From the NCBI GenBank assembly GCA_963575645.1, contig OY754465.1, positions 59,729,901 through 59,793,900 on the forward strand: a stretch of DNA of 64,000 nucleotides, in the 5' to 3' direction. The translations under genes and the position numbers were made by a program. The DNA is from Xanthostigma xanthostigma. Its lineage: Eukaryota > Arthropoda > Insecta > Raphidioptera > Raphidiidae. Positions 1 to 11,169 of the stretch are shown here, piece after piece (within the stretch, counting starts at the first letter, position 1; each line of letters starts with the position of its first letter). The notes beneath the pieces were generated by a model. It did no database searches, had not been told where the DNA came from, and saw only the letters and a program-made list of their open reading frames with translations.

Positions 1-116
1 CCGTATAAAGGTATAACGGGGGTTCAAAGTTTGCATGGAGAAATCACATAACACAGATGTATCAATTCGAAAATGCGCAGGATTACTCCTGTCAACAAAT
101 AAATTATAATTCAAAT

Positions 117-513
117 CTTTGATTAACGTCTGAATAGAACTCTTCAAATAAATAAAATTGTAGACCAATTTTTCTCAGACCAATATATTGACAAAAAATA
201 AAAAAATAACAAATCAATACAACATAAGAGTTTCGATCCGGCTTTGGATCTTCTTCAGAAAATTCTAAAAAATATAAAAATTAATTAGTATTAAGATATT
301 AATTATTATCTAATTGCACGAATGATGATGCAATTAGATAATAATTAATATCTTAAATCTTAATACTAATTAATTTTTATATTTTTTAGAATTTTCTGAA
401 GAAGATCCAAAGCCGGATCGAAACGTCATCTTATGTTGTATTGGTTTGTTATTTTTTTAATTTTTTGTCAATATATTGGTCTGAGAAAAATTGGTCGACA
501 ATTTTATTTATTT
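117..513. mobile_element. Foldback MITE, full-length copy
   Basis: Positions 145-513 form an almost perfect palindrome with arms of about 170 bp and its centre near 325. The arms begin with AAATAAATAAAATTG and contain GACCAATATATTGAC. The left flank (TTGATTAACGTCTG) also precedes the short copies at 4681 and 33099, so it belongs to the repeat unit. There is no coding capacity. The element class is unassigned. Confidence 0.75.
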
Positions 514-1175
514 GAAAAATAAATTATAAACACGCGTTTCATGCTTTTTCAAAAACAACCCCTTCAGAGGTTGAAAAGAGGTAAATATAGTTTAAAAATC
601 AACATGGTTGTCATTTTAAAGGTTTGCCAGGACGTTGATCACGTGATTGTCATCAATTTTGAAATTTCTTAGGGGGATCTACGTCGAGAAAGGAGTAACT
701 CTATGCCAAATAATCATCCGTGTTTCTTCACAATCGCGTGAGAAGCCGCGGGTAATGGCTAGCTTTTTCATAAAGCACCAAAAGAAGTATCACTTCATAA
801 AATCTAGTTTGATTTCCTGACTTTCACAAAGCCCCGAATAACAATGTACACACTGTACAGCTGCGATTAATACGTTGCATAGCGTGCTCTAGTATGTCTG
901 GCTGTGTGATTCCTATATATTGCAGCTTTGTTTATGACGGTAGTACGTAGTGGTGGCCTGTGGGTATGTGTGTGTGTATGTATGAATAAAATTGCGACGC
1001 GTCAGACAGCCCCAAATACTGGAGTTCCAATTTTTGCAACCTTCCCCTTGGGGTTCTATCAAGGCGATTGGTAGATCGCCGAGTACGTGAGGCAGACGAT
1101 CTAGTAAAAAGCCTTATTTACAGGAATACAAATGAATTTTGACTTTTAATTTTTACACCGAGAGATGGTGATACT
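514..1175. other. Intergenic stretch, no gene seen
   Basis: A+T-rich sequence with a short TG/TATG microsatellite near 965-985. I see no exon, RNA gene or clear repeat boundary here. Confidence 0.4.
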
Positions 1176-1211
1176 GTGCTTATTTTTAGATATTATCATC
1201 GTAGTACTAAA

Positions 1212-1480
1212 CCTTATTACCGAGCGGGGTGGCGTAGTTGCGAGAGCACTAGTTTCGCATTTGGGAAGTACCGGCAGGGGCAGATGTGGCTGGGACTTTT
1301 TCCTGCTGCCTCTCGCCGAGAAACGGTAATTCTTTCGAATCCTTTAACGGCCATCTTGTTAAGGTTTTCCGTGATTTCCCTCAATAGTTCCAGAAAAATA
1401 TCGAGATGGTTCCTTATTCAAGGCCATGGCCGATTACCTGTCAAACTCCTATGCTCAAAATCTGCCTACCCTATCTTAAT
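1212..1480 (+). mobile_element. tRNA-derived SINE with conserved core
   Basis: The sequence opens with a tRNA-like head (GGGGTGGCGTAGTTGCGAGA, then CTAGTTTCGCATTTGGGA). A core follows, with GTTTTCCGTGATTTCCCTCA and then GATGGTTCCTT. This head-plus-core arrangement matches arthropod SINEs that share a central domain (recalled from knowledge, not searched). A 103-codon open frame across it has no ATG start and is not a gene. Confidence 0.6.
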
Positions 1481-1489
1481 GTCTTAAAA

Positions 1490-2615
1490 TTCCTTCATTC
1501 GCCCATTGCTATTAATTAAGTGGAAGTTTAAAAATGTAGAAAATAACGGGAAGTGTGGTAGATAAAAAAATAGTAATGGTGCGAATGGCGTCTTTTACGA
1601 CAAAAAGTCGAGAAACGGACGTTAAACGCATTATTATTATTTATTACTAAACCTTATTATCACAAATGGAAATTTTTGTTATTAATTTTTCTAGGGAGAG
1701 ACGGCGTTATTGCGTTAATTTTTGACATTTACTAAAACAAAAATTATTATAAAAAAAAAACAAAAATGAGCAATATACTCAAAAAAATAAACTTGAGCTT
1801 CGTGAGTGCGACAAAAATAACTGTTGTCAAACGTGAGTATAGTAAGAATAAAATTAATAGAACGAATTCATCAATCAACAACACAAAATAATAAATGTTT
1901 ATAAGTAATTACTCTTTAAAATAATTAGTTTGTTCTATTGATTTAATTCTTATTACATTCTCTTCAAGTTTACATATTTCATGTGTTTTTTTGAGAATTA
2001 TTACTACTTAGAAATCACGAATTTTCTTTTGTTTTTACCGGAATGGCAACACTCCTACTGCATTTATATAAATAGACAAAGTGCATATTAGAATCGATCG
2101 CCACGCTGCGCAGAGCTATGATGACAAACGGGACTATAGTGATTCACTTTTCGTAAAGCGGCCATCTTGATTGATATTTACTGTGCAAGCACGTAACTAA
2201 GGGTGGGTCACTGGTACACGCGAGGAAAATCTTTAATAAAGGATTTGTGCAGATAGAGACGTAAAACGACCTAATTCGATGATCCAATACCGAGTATTCA
2301 AGATCGCGCACACTATCAAGTATGGATCAGCACGACTAGCACAGGATGGAACAGGAAAGTACCCATGTTATTTAACGAAGTCGCGCATTAGACCAGCACC
2401 TGCAACGACCGTCAGTTGGTCGCCTGCAATTTTTGTCTATACTGCCAATTTTTTGGAGCCAAAGATGGGAAAATTAAAGAAATATGAGGCTGAGACATAC
2501 GGACGGACGCACATGACGTAAATTATAAGGGTTCCTAGTGGCCACAGAACCCTAAAAAGTGCACTTATATTTATTTATTTATTCATACTCTACAAACAGG
2601 TCAAGGCTTAATTAT
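1490..2615. other. Intergenic stretch, no gene seen
   Basis: A+T-rich DNA. Short open frames at 2279-2521 and 2559-2741 lack protein-like character; the second runs into the RTE-tailed repeat. A small inverted repeat near 2530-2555 (GGGTTCCTAGTGG and CACAGAACCC) is the only structure I see. Confidence 0.4.
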
Positions 2616-2621
2616 AATCCA

Positions 2622-3230
2622 CTAAAGCGGTCCCGTCCGGTTTCACCCGGGTGTAAAAGAACGAATGGGGAAGGGAGGAACATGAGTATACACACATTCA
2701 TCTTAGTTTACCGAGATGAATGTTGTGTCCAAATTTCATGATGATCGGAGTTACCGTTCAAAAGCGTTTGTCGATAAAAATCAGTATTTATACTTTTTTA
2801 ACTAATAATTTTTTTTAATTAATTAAATAAAATTAAAATTAATTTAAATGTAATCCTTAGAAGAAAGCAATGTAGAAAATAAAAAAAAAATAAAAATACT
2901 TTCGCCCAACGTGGGGCTCGAACCCACGACCCTGATATTGACAGTCGCATGCTCGACCGATTGAGCCATACGACGTTTAAGGCTAATATGAGTATATTTA
3001 GTTAGTGCAGTTCACCTGAATAAAAGCTTATTTTTGAGATACATTTTGCAACATTTTTCATTAATGCTCCGGTTATAATGGTCGTAGCGTGATATTATAT
3101 AGCCTATAGCCTTCCTCGATAAATGGGCTATCCAACAAAAAAAAATTTTTCAATTTGAACCAGTAGTTCCTGAGATTAGCGCGTTCAAACAAACAAACAA
3201 ACTCTTCAACTTTATATATTAGTATAGATA
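2622..3230 (+). mobile_element. RTE-tailed non-autonomous retroelement, copy 1
   Basis: It starts at CTAAAGCGGTCCCGTCCGG and ends at the tail TTATATATTAGTATAGAT. The 3' end (CCTGAGATTAGCGCGTTC, a CAAA run, then the tail) resembles the 3' end of RTE-type retrotransposons. It matches 41393-42133 and 53971-54321 over the outer segments. No reverse transcriptase is present. An antisense tRNA-Lys-like sequence sits inside it. Confidence 0.7.
2903..2974 (-). pseudogene. tRNA-Lys-like pseudogene inside retroelement copy 1
   Basis: The minus strand carries a T-arm GGTTCGAGCC in GGGTCGTGGGTTCGAGCCCC and a D-arm like GGCTCAATCGGTCGAGC, as in eukaryotic tRNA-Lys. The anticodon loop reads CTGTCAA instead of CTCTTAA, and the anticodon and acceptor stems pair poorly. 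It is therefore a decayed tRNA-derived segment. The same position in copy 2 holds a similar sequence. Confidence 0.65.
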
Positions 3231-4009
3231 TTAGCATAGATAGTCATTCACTGACTAGTGACTACTGACTGGCTCATCACGTAGTTACTCCTTTCAATAG
3301 TACAATTGATATCGATCCCCTTGAAAAGCTGCTATTTTTATGCAATTTATTGTTACCGAGTTGTTTATTGTGACCTTTCATTCAAACGGACACGTTCCTA
3401 GTTAACTTAATATATGCTTAACCTTCTTTTAAATTTAATTTTCATCTCTGAAGATAAAATGTAATTACTGGCAACATCATGGTTACCTCGCAATACGTGC
3501 AAAACAACATCAGTGACGTACCTGACAATTTCTGTGTCGGGGCTGATTGATTATTTTGTTGTTTCAACAAAAGTCTGCAGTTCAAATCCTGTTTTTTGGT
3601 TATAAATTTCAAAATAATACAGTTAGGAAACTAGTAATGAGAACAGATGGATCCAATAATTTTCGAATCCAAATTCAGTTTTAGAATCCTGAAAACCCTA
3701 AGATCCGAGAAATATTAAACGATAATTTAGTGAAATTATACTTACTTACCGATCGGATTTTCAGATTTTTCGGTTTTTACCAATGGACAAAGTGATTCAA
3801 GAGAAAGGTCTATGTGTATAATTATTGTTTTGGGTAAATTGGTTGAAAATGATTGTTGAAGATGTCGGAGAAAATCAAGTCGCTGGGAACTTACATTGAA
3901 AACGCTGCCTAATTCCCTTTGAGATATAATAAAACAATGTATGGTGGAATTGTTCCTCTTTCATAAGTCTACAGAAAAGTCCGCGATGGAATATGTATCT
4001 ATCTTTTAA
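3231..4009. other. Intergenic stretch, no gene seen
   Basis: No exon-like frame and no clear inverted or tandem repeat. Confidence 0.35.
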
Positions 4010-4126
4010 TGATAGCTCACTATACCCATTTTAATGTTAAGCGCTTTTCGTGGATATCAATTTTGCAAACTAAGTCGAAATGGTGGCACTCTACAAATTC
4101 AAGTGAACCGGACCGGGCCGCTAGTG
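4010..4126 (+). repeat. Dispersed repeat ending GGGCCGCTAGT, partial copy
   Basis: It contains GCGCTTTTCGTGGATATCA and ends GGACCGGGCCGCTAGTGT. Longer relatives are at 24650-24824 and 60520-60714 in the same orientation. All three end at the same point and vary at the other end, as 5'-truncated retroelement copies do. Confidence 0.5.
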
Positions 4127-4143
4127 TATAATAATGACAGATA

Positions 4144-4668
4144 TATACAGATTGTATCAAATCAAAACAGTCCATAGAACATTCTGTGTGTAAGACAGAG
4201 ACGATATTATATAAAGCACTAAAGCAGTAAGTAAGAATGAGATAAATGATCGCTAATAGTTACTGTGGTTATACAATCTGATAGTATCGTCTGTTTTCTA
4301 CAGTAAAAATCACAATTTTATCAATGTCAGTATTCACTAGTGAAATTATTGATAAAATGGCTATTTATACTGTTCGGGAAAAAATCCAAATAATTAAATG
4401 GTTTCATGGTGGTAATTCAATCCAAATAATTAAATGGTTTCATGGTGGTAATTCAACCGCCAACATAATAAATTTATTTGTAGTTGTTTTAATTTATAAA
4501 TTGGTAAAAAGATTTACAGTGTACGTAATTATTTATTTACGTAACCACAGTAACTATATTAGCGATCATTTATCTCATTCTTACTTACTGCTTTAGATCT
4601 TTATATATCGTCTCTGTCTTACACACAGATTGTCCTATGGACCGTTTTGATTTGATACAGTCTGTATA
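4144..4668 (+). mobile_element. Non-autonomous DNA transposon with about 130-bp TIRs and a DUF4817-like remnant
   Basis: Left arm 4144-4275 and right arm 4530-4668 are inverted copies (CAGATTGTATCAAATCAAAA at the outer end, ACACACAGA and GTCTCTGTC inside). The outermost bases are TATACAG. A short frame at 4324-4596 reads YTVREKIQIIKWFHGGNS, then repeats IQIIKWFHGGNS. This resembles the helix-turn-helix start of DUF4817-type transposases. The rest of the transposase is missing. Confidence 0.65.
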
Positions 4669-4680
4669 CAAGTTCAAATC

Positions 4681-4755
4681 TTTGATTAACGTCTGATTAG
4701 AACTCTTCAATAAATAAAATTATCGATCAATTTTTGGTTGATAATTTTATTTATA
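4681..4755. repeat. Short copy of the 117-513 foldback family
   Basis: It has the same left flank (TTGATTAACGTCTGATTAGA) followed by a hairpin formed by AAATAAAATTATCGATCAA and its complement. The long interior of the 117-513 copy is absent. It directly follows the DUF4817-like element. Confidence 0.6.
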
Positions 4756-4787
4756 TATACAAGTGTGTAGGATTTTATGACTGGCAT

Positions 4788-5093
4788 TATTCCGAAACTT
4801 TCTTGGTTTTCTGGCTTGTAGACCTTGCTTCATTGGTATTTCTACCTGACGTTTCGTCTACAAGTGCGGTAGACATTATCAAAGGCAGTGTGGCAGCAGG
4901 CGAAGTATCCTTTTTTATGTTGATAACTGGTGTTCTCCCTTCTTTTATGCTCAACGTGTTAGTGTTTTCTTCTCGGTCGTAGGATCCTTCACCCACTACT
5001 ACACCCCTTTCCTTTGATAATGTCTACCGCAGTTGTGGACGGAACGTCAGGTAGAAATATCAATGAACCCGCAAACCAAGAAGATTTTCAATA
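4788..5093. mobile_element. Foldback MITE, family ACCTGACGTTTCGTC, copy 1
   Basis: Arms at about 4797-4886 and 5018-5093 share TTCTTGGTTTTCTGG, ACCTGACGTTTCGTC and GGTAGACATTATCAAAG in inverted order. A second copy lies at 46437-46640. Open frames on either strand across it are by-products of the arms. Confidence 0.65.
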
Positions 5094-5541
5094 AAACAAT
5101 AGTTCTGTAATTTATTTATACATTTCAAAAACACAAAAATTAAAATTACTTTGATTCTCTACGCCTCTGAACTATATGTACATTGCTTCAACTTTGAAAT
5201 GTTGCCTTTTCTTCTGTTTTCCTCTATTTTTACAAGCTTTCTCAGTTTTGCAAATATGATGCACGGATTACATATAGATTTCTAATCAGAAGTAACGTAT
5301 ATAGTCACTATATTTCAGGACTTCTGCAACTGTGTATTTATTCGAATAATATACAAAAGATAATTATTCCTGACAAGCTTTGTAGCAAAAAAGTGGAATT
5401 ATGGAACGTCATACTTTGGTCTATTCGCTTTTGCAACGAATTCACAAACATGTTCCAGGTTAAACTATTGTGATTTTTTTAGAAATAGAACAATAGTCGA
5501 AAACTAGGTAATGTTAGAAGGTGTCAGCCTGTATAAAATCA

Positions 5542-6128
5542 TCATATTATATATTAATACGCTAAGGTTAAAGATGTTTGCCTCCCTTTTAAAAAAAAAC
5601 CTCACAATTTCTCCACATAAATTATATATCATTTTACAGATAATTGCTTGCTCTACTGACATCCACAACTAAAAAATTTATTATTGTCTTTGTTTTTGTA
5701 AATTTATTAAAATACAGCAACGCTGAACAACGTCTGCCATCTGACGGCTTTAATTTGGAAACAACGTCAACACTTCGATCTGTCATCTGACCTTCATATT
5801 GTAATACAACAGACAGAATACTGCATACTGCCATCTGACGGCTTTAATTTTGAAACAGCGAGCAACGCTGAACAACGTCACAGCAATGCTGCATGATGCC
5901 ATCTGACGGCTTAGCTCAACGCTTTTGCTACTTGCGCCTCTATATGACAATTTTAGTAAAATATTTCTTCGATCTGTCATCTGAGCTTCATATTGTAATA
6001 CAACAAAAAGAAGAACGTTATACGCAGTGTGCAAAATTAGAAACGAATTGAATACCTGCAATCATATTTAAAAAAATAATTTTGTAAAGCGATAATTATT
6101 ATAGTTAAATTCGCACAGGTCACACTAG
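5542..6128 (+). mobile_element. Non-autonomous Helitron-like element, copy 1
   Basis: It starts with TC after an A and ends CACACTAG followed by T, the Helitron pattern of 5' TC, 3' CTRR and insertion between A and T. The interior holds repeats of CATCTGACGGCTTTAATTT. Copies are at 12733-13288 and, on the other strand, 60777-61369. The 3' hairpin is best preserved in the third copy. No Rep/helicase is encoded. Confidence 0.7.
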
Positions 6129-6469
6129 TAACAATGTCATATTCTGATCCAGCGCATTCGAAAATATATTTCTATAGAGCTTAGGATTTTTTAAGATTGT
6201 GAATTCAATGGATAATCCCTATATCTATAATCTCGCAAAACATATCTGTAGCTAAAAATCTATTGGCTTTTAGGCTATGCGCCCATGGACACTTTTTCTT
6301 AGTGACCTTTGAACTATTTGTGCGGGGTCCGTTCGCAAAAATGGAGATTCGTTACATCACAACTTGAAACTCAAGGAAGACACAACTTGAACAGAAAATA
6401 CATACGGCTCTTCCAGTTACATAATAGTCGATATGCGAGACAACGGAACCAGTGACTATTTATTGACTG

Positions 6470-6740
6470 TTTGTTTGTGTGAGTGACTGTGAAAGCATCC
6501 CAGAGAACTGGGAGAGTGCGGTGTCGACGGTGGCGTCGCGCCGTGCCGCGGGAATGCAGGGTAGGAGAGCGGCAATGACCTATAGTAAAGCGCACTGGGT
6601 TATTTCCCTCTAGTGCAACGAGACGACTGCGTCGAGGCAGTGACCTCGACAGAACGGCCAGCCAGCCAGCCAGCCTGCATTCAAGGCATTGGCGTGAATG
6701 CAGGGGGGACGAATTGACGGGGGGAACGCAGGTCTGCTTT
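6470..6740. other. G+C-rich island of unknown role
   Basis: It is much richer in G+C than its surroundings, with CpG clusters near 6520-6570, a CCAG tetramer run near 6655-6675 and a near-duplication of GCATTCAAGGC and GCGTGAATGCAGG. No convincing exon was found. It could be a promoter or non-coding first exon, which is inference from composition only. Confidence 0.3.
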
Positions 6741-7005
6741 TCAATTAAGGGCAGAGAATTGTTTTTAGCGATTGTATTTTAAAATCAACAAATTTTCTCA
6801 GACTCACGGGAGAATGGATCGGTTTTTGGATAAACGAAAAAGGTAGAGTTATGATCGTTTCGCTTTTTCTGTAATATCGTTTTGAGAAGAGGCTTTAAAT
6901 TTACGAGAAAATTACTCGTTTCGTTTTATTTTGGTACGGTAGGGTAAAATTCATTCCTGAGAATAAAATATAACAAACGTATCGCAACGTACGTATACTG
7001 TATGA

Positions 7006-7345
7006 TAGAGCTGTAAAAGTAACGAGAAATTGTGTACCCGTATGTATTCGTTACTTAAAGAACCAGTACCTACCCGTTACTTTTGTATCGTTACGTTACT
7101 CGTTACTTTTCATACGATATACAATCGTTTACTAACAGCATCCCATCGCATCGAGGCGCGTCGCATACGTGATACGGTATGACTTCGTTCGTATAACGTA
7201 TAACCGCATCAAACGAGTCGAACTGACATGGATACGACAGATGTGAGTAACGAAATGAATTTGTAAGTAACGATTCCTTACTTCGAGTCAGACGATGTAC
7301 CCGTTACTCAGTAACGAGTACATAGTACGGTTTGTTACAGCTCTA
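7006..7345. mobile_element. hAT-like MITE with 8-bp target duplication
   Basis: The ends are TAGAGCTGTAA and TTACAGCTCTA, flanked on both sides by CTGTATGA (6998-7005 and 7346-7353). Near both ends the interior is packed with GTTACT/AGTAACG motifs. The 8-bp duplication and clustered subterminal motifs fit the hAT superfamily. Length is 340 bp with no coding capacity. Confidence 0.8.
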
Positions 7346-7370
7346 CTGTATGATATAAAAACCGGCTGTA

Positions 7371-7445
7371 GAACATTCAGCTCAGATGGCTGCGAGTTAG
7401 AACACTGGCCTCGTAACCTAGGTCGTAGGTTTGATACCGATGGTT
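7371..7445 (+). repeat. tRNA-like segment, possible SINE head
   Basis: AGCTCAGATGGCTGCGAGTT resembles a D-arm, GGCCTCGTAACC an anticodon arm and GTAGGTTTGATACC a T-arm. Pairing is imperfect, so it is a tRNA-derived relic at best. Confidence 0.3.
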
Positions 7446-7900
7446 GATGCTATTATTATTTTTGTACCAATTTTACTTCTGTAGTGTATAGTGTAAAATA
7501 AACGGTTTCTTTTTTTGTCAAAGTTTTACTCAAAACAATGTAGAAATGGATTTTAAACTTCTCCCGACTAATGAAAAACTAATTTTACACCCCCTATAAA
7601 ATAGGTACTTTTCATACCTGTGTATAGCGATCGTGAAATGACACATTTAACACTAGTGGTGTAAAGTAGGGTAAATTAAAATAAACGTAGACGTACTACT
7701 ATTTTCATAGTAAATCATAGTCCATCCGCATGATAATATAGCGCAGCCTACAATTAAAAGTTAACTTGCTAAAAATTGAATTGCGTAAAAAATTTGAAAA
7801 TCAAGTGAAAAACAGCTATTTTACTGGGGCTACGTGCCTGAATCATTCGAATGTTAAAACTCGTTTGCACTCGTTTTAACATATTGTAACATTTTTAGAA

Positions 7901-8052
7901 TATATATGTCACCGGGATATTGTCAAACCCGTGATATTATAATTTCACTTAGTGAAATTATAATATCACGAATCTTTGTCAATCGTGATATTGTAATTTC
8001 ACTAGTGAAATTACAAAATCACGGATTTGACAATATCCCGGCGACATATATA
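7901..8052. mobile_element. Small MITE made of two internal hairpins within outer inverted repeats
   Basis: Outer arms TATATATGTC and CCGGGATATTGTCAAA pair with GACAATATCCCGGCGAC near 8035. Inside are two separate palindromes, each built on CGTGATATT, AATTTCAC and GTGAAATT. The 77-codon open frame here is produced by the repeats. Confidence 0.7.
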
Positions 8053-8788
8053 AGCCATCATGCACTAGACATAACCTATACTATTACTTTTCGCGCGACT
8101 AAAAAACATAGGTTAAAGTTTGATCGGCTTGACTGATACTCAAGGTCATACAAAAACTAAAATACGTAGTGTGTGAAAATGGCATTGTCCACGCGCATCT
8201 AAAAGTGGCCGTTTAGAGGGTGGTAGGCTAGACTGATATATTAATATGAACGTTGCGATGAACAAGTCTGCTTTTGGATAAAATATATTGGCAAAGATCC
8301 AAAACTGGTATTATTTAGAATATTATTTGAGTCTAGACTATATTTTTGGTACATCCTTTCATCGATTCAAACCCCAATAATTAGAAAACCAGTCTGACAG
8401 GCGATGTAGCTGGAAAACTTTGTTGACGAAACTCGGATTGATTTACTAAATTTAATCTGTTGTGAAACAATTATTTTTGCACTACCACGCTTAATAGTAA
8501 ATTTGAAATAAAAGATTAACCGCAAAAATAAAAAAATTGCGCAAAAAAGAGAGATTGTAGATTATAGACGCTTAACAAGCAAGGTAATTAGCGTGTAACC
8601 GATAAAAGCTTTGTTTACAGCAAGGGCGTAGATATGGGGAGGGTAAAGGGTGTAATTACCCCACCCCCCAGGACCATAATAAAAAATAAAACTGAAAATA
8701 TTACGAATATACCTAACTGAAACATAAAATTTAGAAATACTTCTTAAAAAAGAATTTGTAAAACTATTTTGGGAATTAATATTTTTAA

Positions 8789-8990
8789 CCAAGGCCTTAG
8801 ATATTTTTTTTTCTGGGGCGGGGGTAAACCAAAAAAAAAAAATAATTTTTTTAAGTTTTATTAATATCACACAATTAATACTCCGAAGGGTCATCGTGAG
8901 TATTCTTGTGTGATATTAATAAAACTTAAAAAAACTATTGATTTTTTTTGCTTTACCCCCGCCCCAGAAAAAAAATATGTACGCCCTTGG
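8789..8990. mobile_element. Foldback element with arms of about 90 bp
   Basis: The left arm (CCAAGG, then TCTGGGGCGGGGGTAAA, then AAGTTTTATTAATATCACAC) reappears inverted at 8904-8990. A loop of about 25 bp separates them. A further partial copy of the outer end (CAAGGGCGTAGATATGGGG) lies near 8620, suggesting a nested or rearranged insertion. Confidence 0.6.
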
Positions 8991-9156
8991 TTTACAGTGT
9001 TATTTATGTTAACTTTTTTAACCATTCCAAAGTTTATGGCAAATATCTTAAATTAATTTTAAAATAATAGCAATCGTTAATAACCTTAGTTGTCGGGCGT
9101 TTATAACCTGTAATAATAAAATAAAATAGAAAGGCATTTTGGTGTTAATAATTATA

Positions 9157-9479
9157 CAGTAGAGCCTCTGTAAGTTGAACCTCGATAAGTCGAAAACCTC
9201 CAAAACTCGAAAAAATTTTATTCCCTTCCCTTCAAGCCCAAAAACCTCCATTACTCACAATCTCAACCCTCTAAGGTCGAAATAATCAGCAAGTCCCTAC
9301 AAGCCATTTCGGTACATATTTTCCCACCATAACTCGAAAAGTAAATTGGAACATAGCAATCTTAACCTCTACAAAATCTTTGCAAAATCCGCTTAAGTTG
9401 AAATCCTTCATTAGTCGAAAACTCTATAACTCGAATTTTTTGGCGCCTCCCTTGAAGTAGACTTACAGAGGTTCCACTG
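9157..9479. mobile_element. pogo/Tigger-like MITE with TA duplication
   Basis: The ends are CAGTAGAGCCTCTGTAAG and CTTACAGAGGTTCCACTG, flanked by TA on both sides. The interior repeats AAGTCGAA and AACTCGAA. The TIR, the TA target and these internal motifs are typical of pogo-like MITEs (established knowledge). A related, eroded sequence is at 37600-37850. Confidence 0.75.
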
Positions 9480-9581
9480 TACTAAGTTTAGCTTGTCTAC
9501 CAGTAGCTCGTTTCTAAATTTCATATCAACAGAAGACAAATATATCCACAAAAACGTGAAAATTAAAAAAAAATGAAAAAA

Positions 9582-9803
9582 TTGGTTGTCTGTAAAGTCG
9601 GTTTACGGACGATAGTTTTACGTGATAACGTATTCCGCTCGAATATCATATTTAATAATACATAACCTAAATTTTAGTAGCTGTCATACTGCGCTCTTGC
9701 TTGCACGCACAGGGTCAGGCGGAACGTGACACATTTCGGAACGTTACACTTTTTCGTGCATGCAGCCGGTGTTTCATCAATTTATAAGACGTTATCACGT
9801 TAA
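9582..9803 (+). mobile_element. TTGGTTGTCTG family element, copy 1
   Basis: One end is TTGGTTGTCTGTAAAGTCGG followed by ACGTGATAACGTATTCC; the other is TTATAAGACGTTATCACGT. Other copies are at 17815-18050, 29209-29403 and 30268-30859. The superfamily is not assigned. Confidence 0.65.
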
Positions 9804-9963
9804 AAATCAAATTTAAAAAAAGAGTGTATAGTTTCAGGACCAGTAAAAATAGGCACCGATATTAAAAACATCATGATAAAACCGCGTATAAAATAATATT
9901 TAAATGCATCATTATAAATTCGTAAATATTCCTTTGAGTATATAAATGGAATGTTCGACTTAC

Positions 9964-10192
9964 CCAAATCAGGAATAGAACTGGAAGGCTCCTGATCGTG
10001 AGACAAACCGGGAGTAGATCTCTCCTGTTTGATTTCTACAGATCGCTGTTGTTGATACAACATAGTACGATGAAATTGTTTATTATTAGTCAGTGGCGGC
10101 GGCGGCGGTCTCATCAACGGGGACGTACTCGACACAATTGTTGTTGACGGCACAACGCAAAAATCACTATCATTACTGTTATGTTGAGCCAT
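9964..10192 (-). CDS. First coding exon of an unrecognised, regulator-like protein
   Basis: ATG at 10192 in a good start context (CCACGATGG) opens 76 codons, ending at a strong donor (TTTGG/GTAAGTC) after position 9964, one base into a codon. The product is polar and low in complexity. It begins MAQHNSNDSDFCVVPSTT and contains a PPPPP run and a V-E-I-K-Q-E segment of sumoylation-motif type, which suggests a nuclear regulator; that is inference. Reading past the donor gives a poorly protein-like tail, so the donor is preferred. I could not find the next exon between 1 and 9960, which is mostly repeats, so the gene probably continues to the left of the window. The function is unknown. Confidence 0.5.
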
Positions 10193-10680
10193 CGTGGCTC
10201 AATTGTTTGTTTACTATTGTCTCAACATTTGAAAATTTTGAAAATACGCGTCGTTTAAAAATGCACAAGTATATCACATTTTCCACACATTTATACGATT
10301 TCTTAAGCTCTGTCAGTCTTTTTACAAATAAACCGATTATATTCACGTTATAAGTACCTATGCAACGCAATTATAGTGTTATTGCATAATTTCGTTCGTA
10401 TTTGTAAAGGGCAAAATAAATCGAACTGTTTTTTTCTATACACAGACTAATAAAACTAATTGTAAATAAAACAAATCACTCAGCCAACGCGAGCTACGAA
10501 AGCTTTGTCGATAAAAGCACGCTACGTATATCACAATATCTACGGCTATTGCGCGTAATTTCGTACGCGCGAGTCAAATGTTTTCGAACTTTCAATCATG
10601 TGACATTGCAATTGTCAAGTACAAACAGACGAGAATCAAACGAAACAAGTGCACGTGATTAACAATAGCCGGTCGCTTTA
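10193..10680. promoter_or_regulatory. Probable promoter / 5' UTR region
   Basis: The stretch lies upstream of the ATG at 10192 (-) and before an exon-like plus-strand segment at 10681. It is relatively rich in CpG between 10485 and 10690 (CGCGAGCTACG, ACGCGCGAGT). A divergent promoter is a reasonable reading, based on position and composition alone. Confidence 0.3.
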
Positions 10681-10843
10681 ATTGTCTAGCGAGTTTGTTG
10701 CGTTTCTACAGCAACCGATCGTGCAGGATGTGTCTATCCCGGTTATCCCGGTGCAAGGGAGTCCAGACTCCAGACATCGCGCACCTAACACAGAATATAT
10801 CGTGGTTGAAAGTGAAATTGTAATGCAGTTCAACTATATTGTA
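10681..10843 (+). other. Exon-like segment, possibly a non-coding first exon
   Basis: An open frame without an ATG runs from 10682 into a strong donor consensus (TTGTAT/GTAAGTATA) at 10844. The segment is less A+T-rich than its surroundings. It may be a 5' UTR exon of a divergent gene. No homology is recognised. Confidence 0.25.
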
Positions 10844-11169
10844 TGTAAGTATAACATAGGAGACGGTTTGTTAACAAACTTAGATTGCGCATGCGTCTTT
10901 GTCACACGCATCTCTCTCTATGTGTGTGTTTGTGTATTTTCATCCCCTTTCAGAGAGCTTTGCTGTTTTCAGTTTTGATGTGCAGTTCTCGTTTATTTTT
11001 GTCGTTTATGGGGTTAGTTCGTAGCTCTTGTTCTAACGGCACGACTCTAATCCACCCCCACAACGAACAGATTTACACGGGTATGCTCAAATGGTCTATG
11101 AAAATCTGTTGCGCTGTTGCCTGTTAGGTCTGTTAAAGGTAGACCTCTTCCCTCCTTATGTGTTTTTAT

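Noticed and set aside
1176-1487. 103-codon open frame read as a gene
   Set aside because: It has no ATG start and lies over a SINE with a tRNA-like head and conserved core.
2903-2974. Functional tRNA gene
   Set aside because: The anticodon and acceptor stems do not pair and the sequence lies within a dispersed retroelement.
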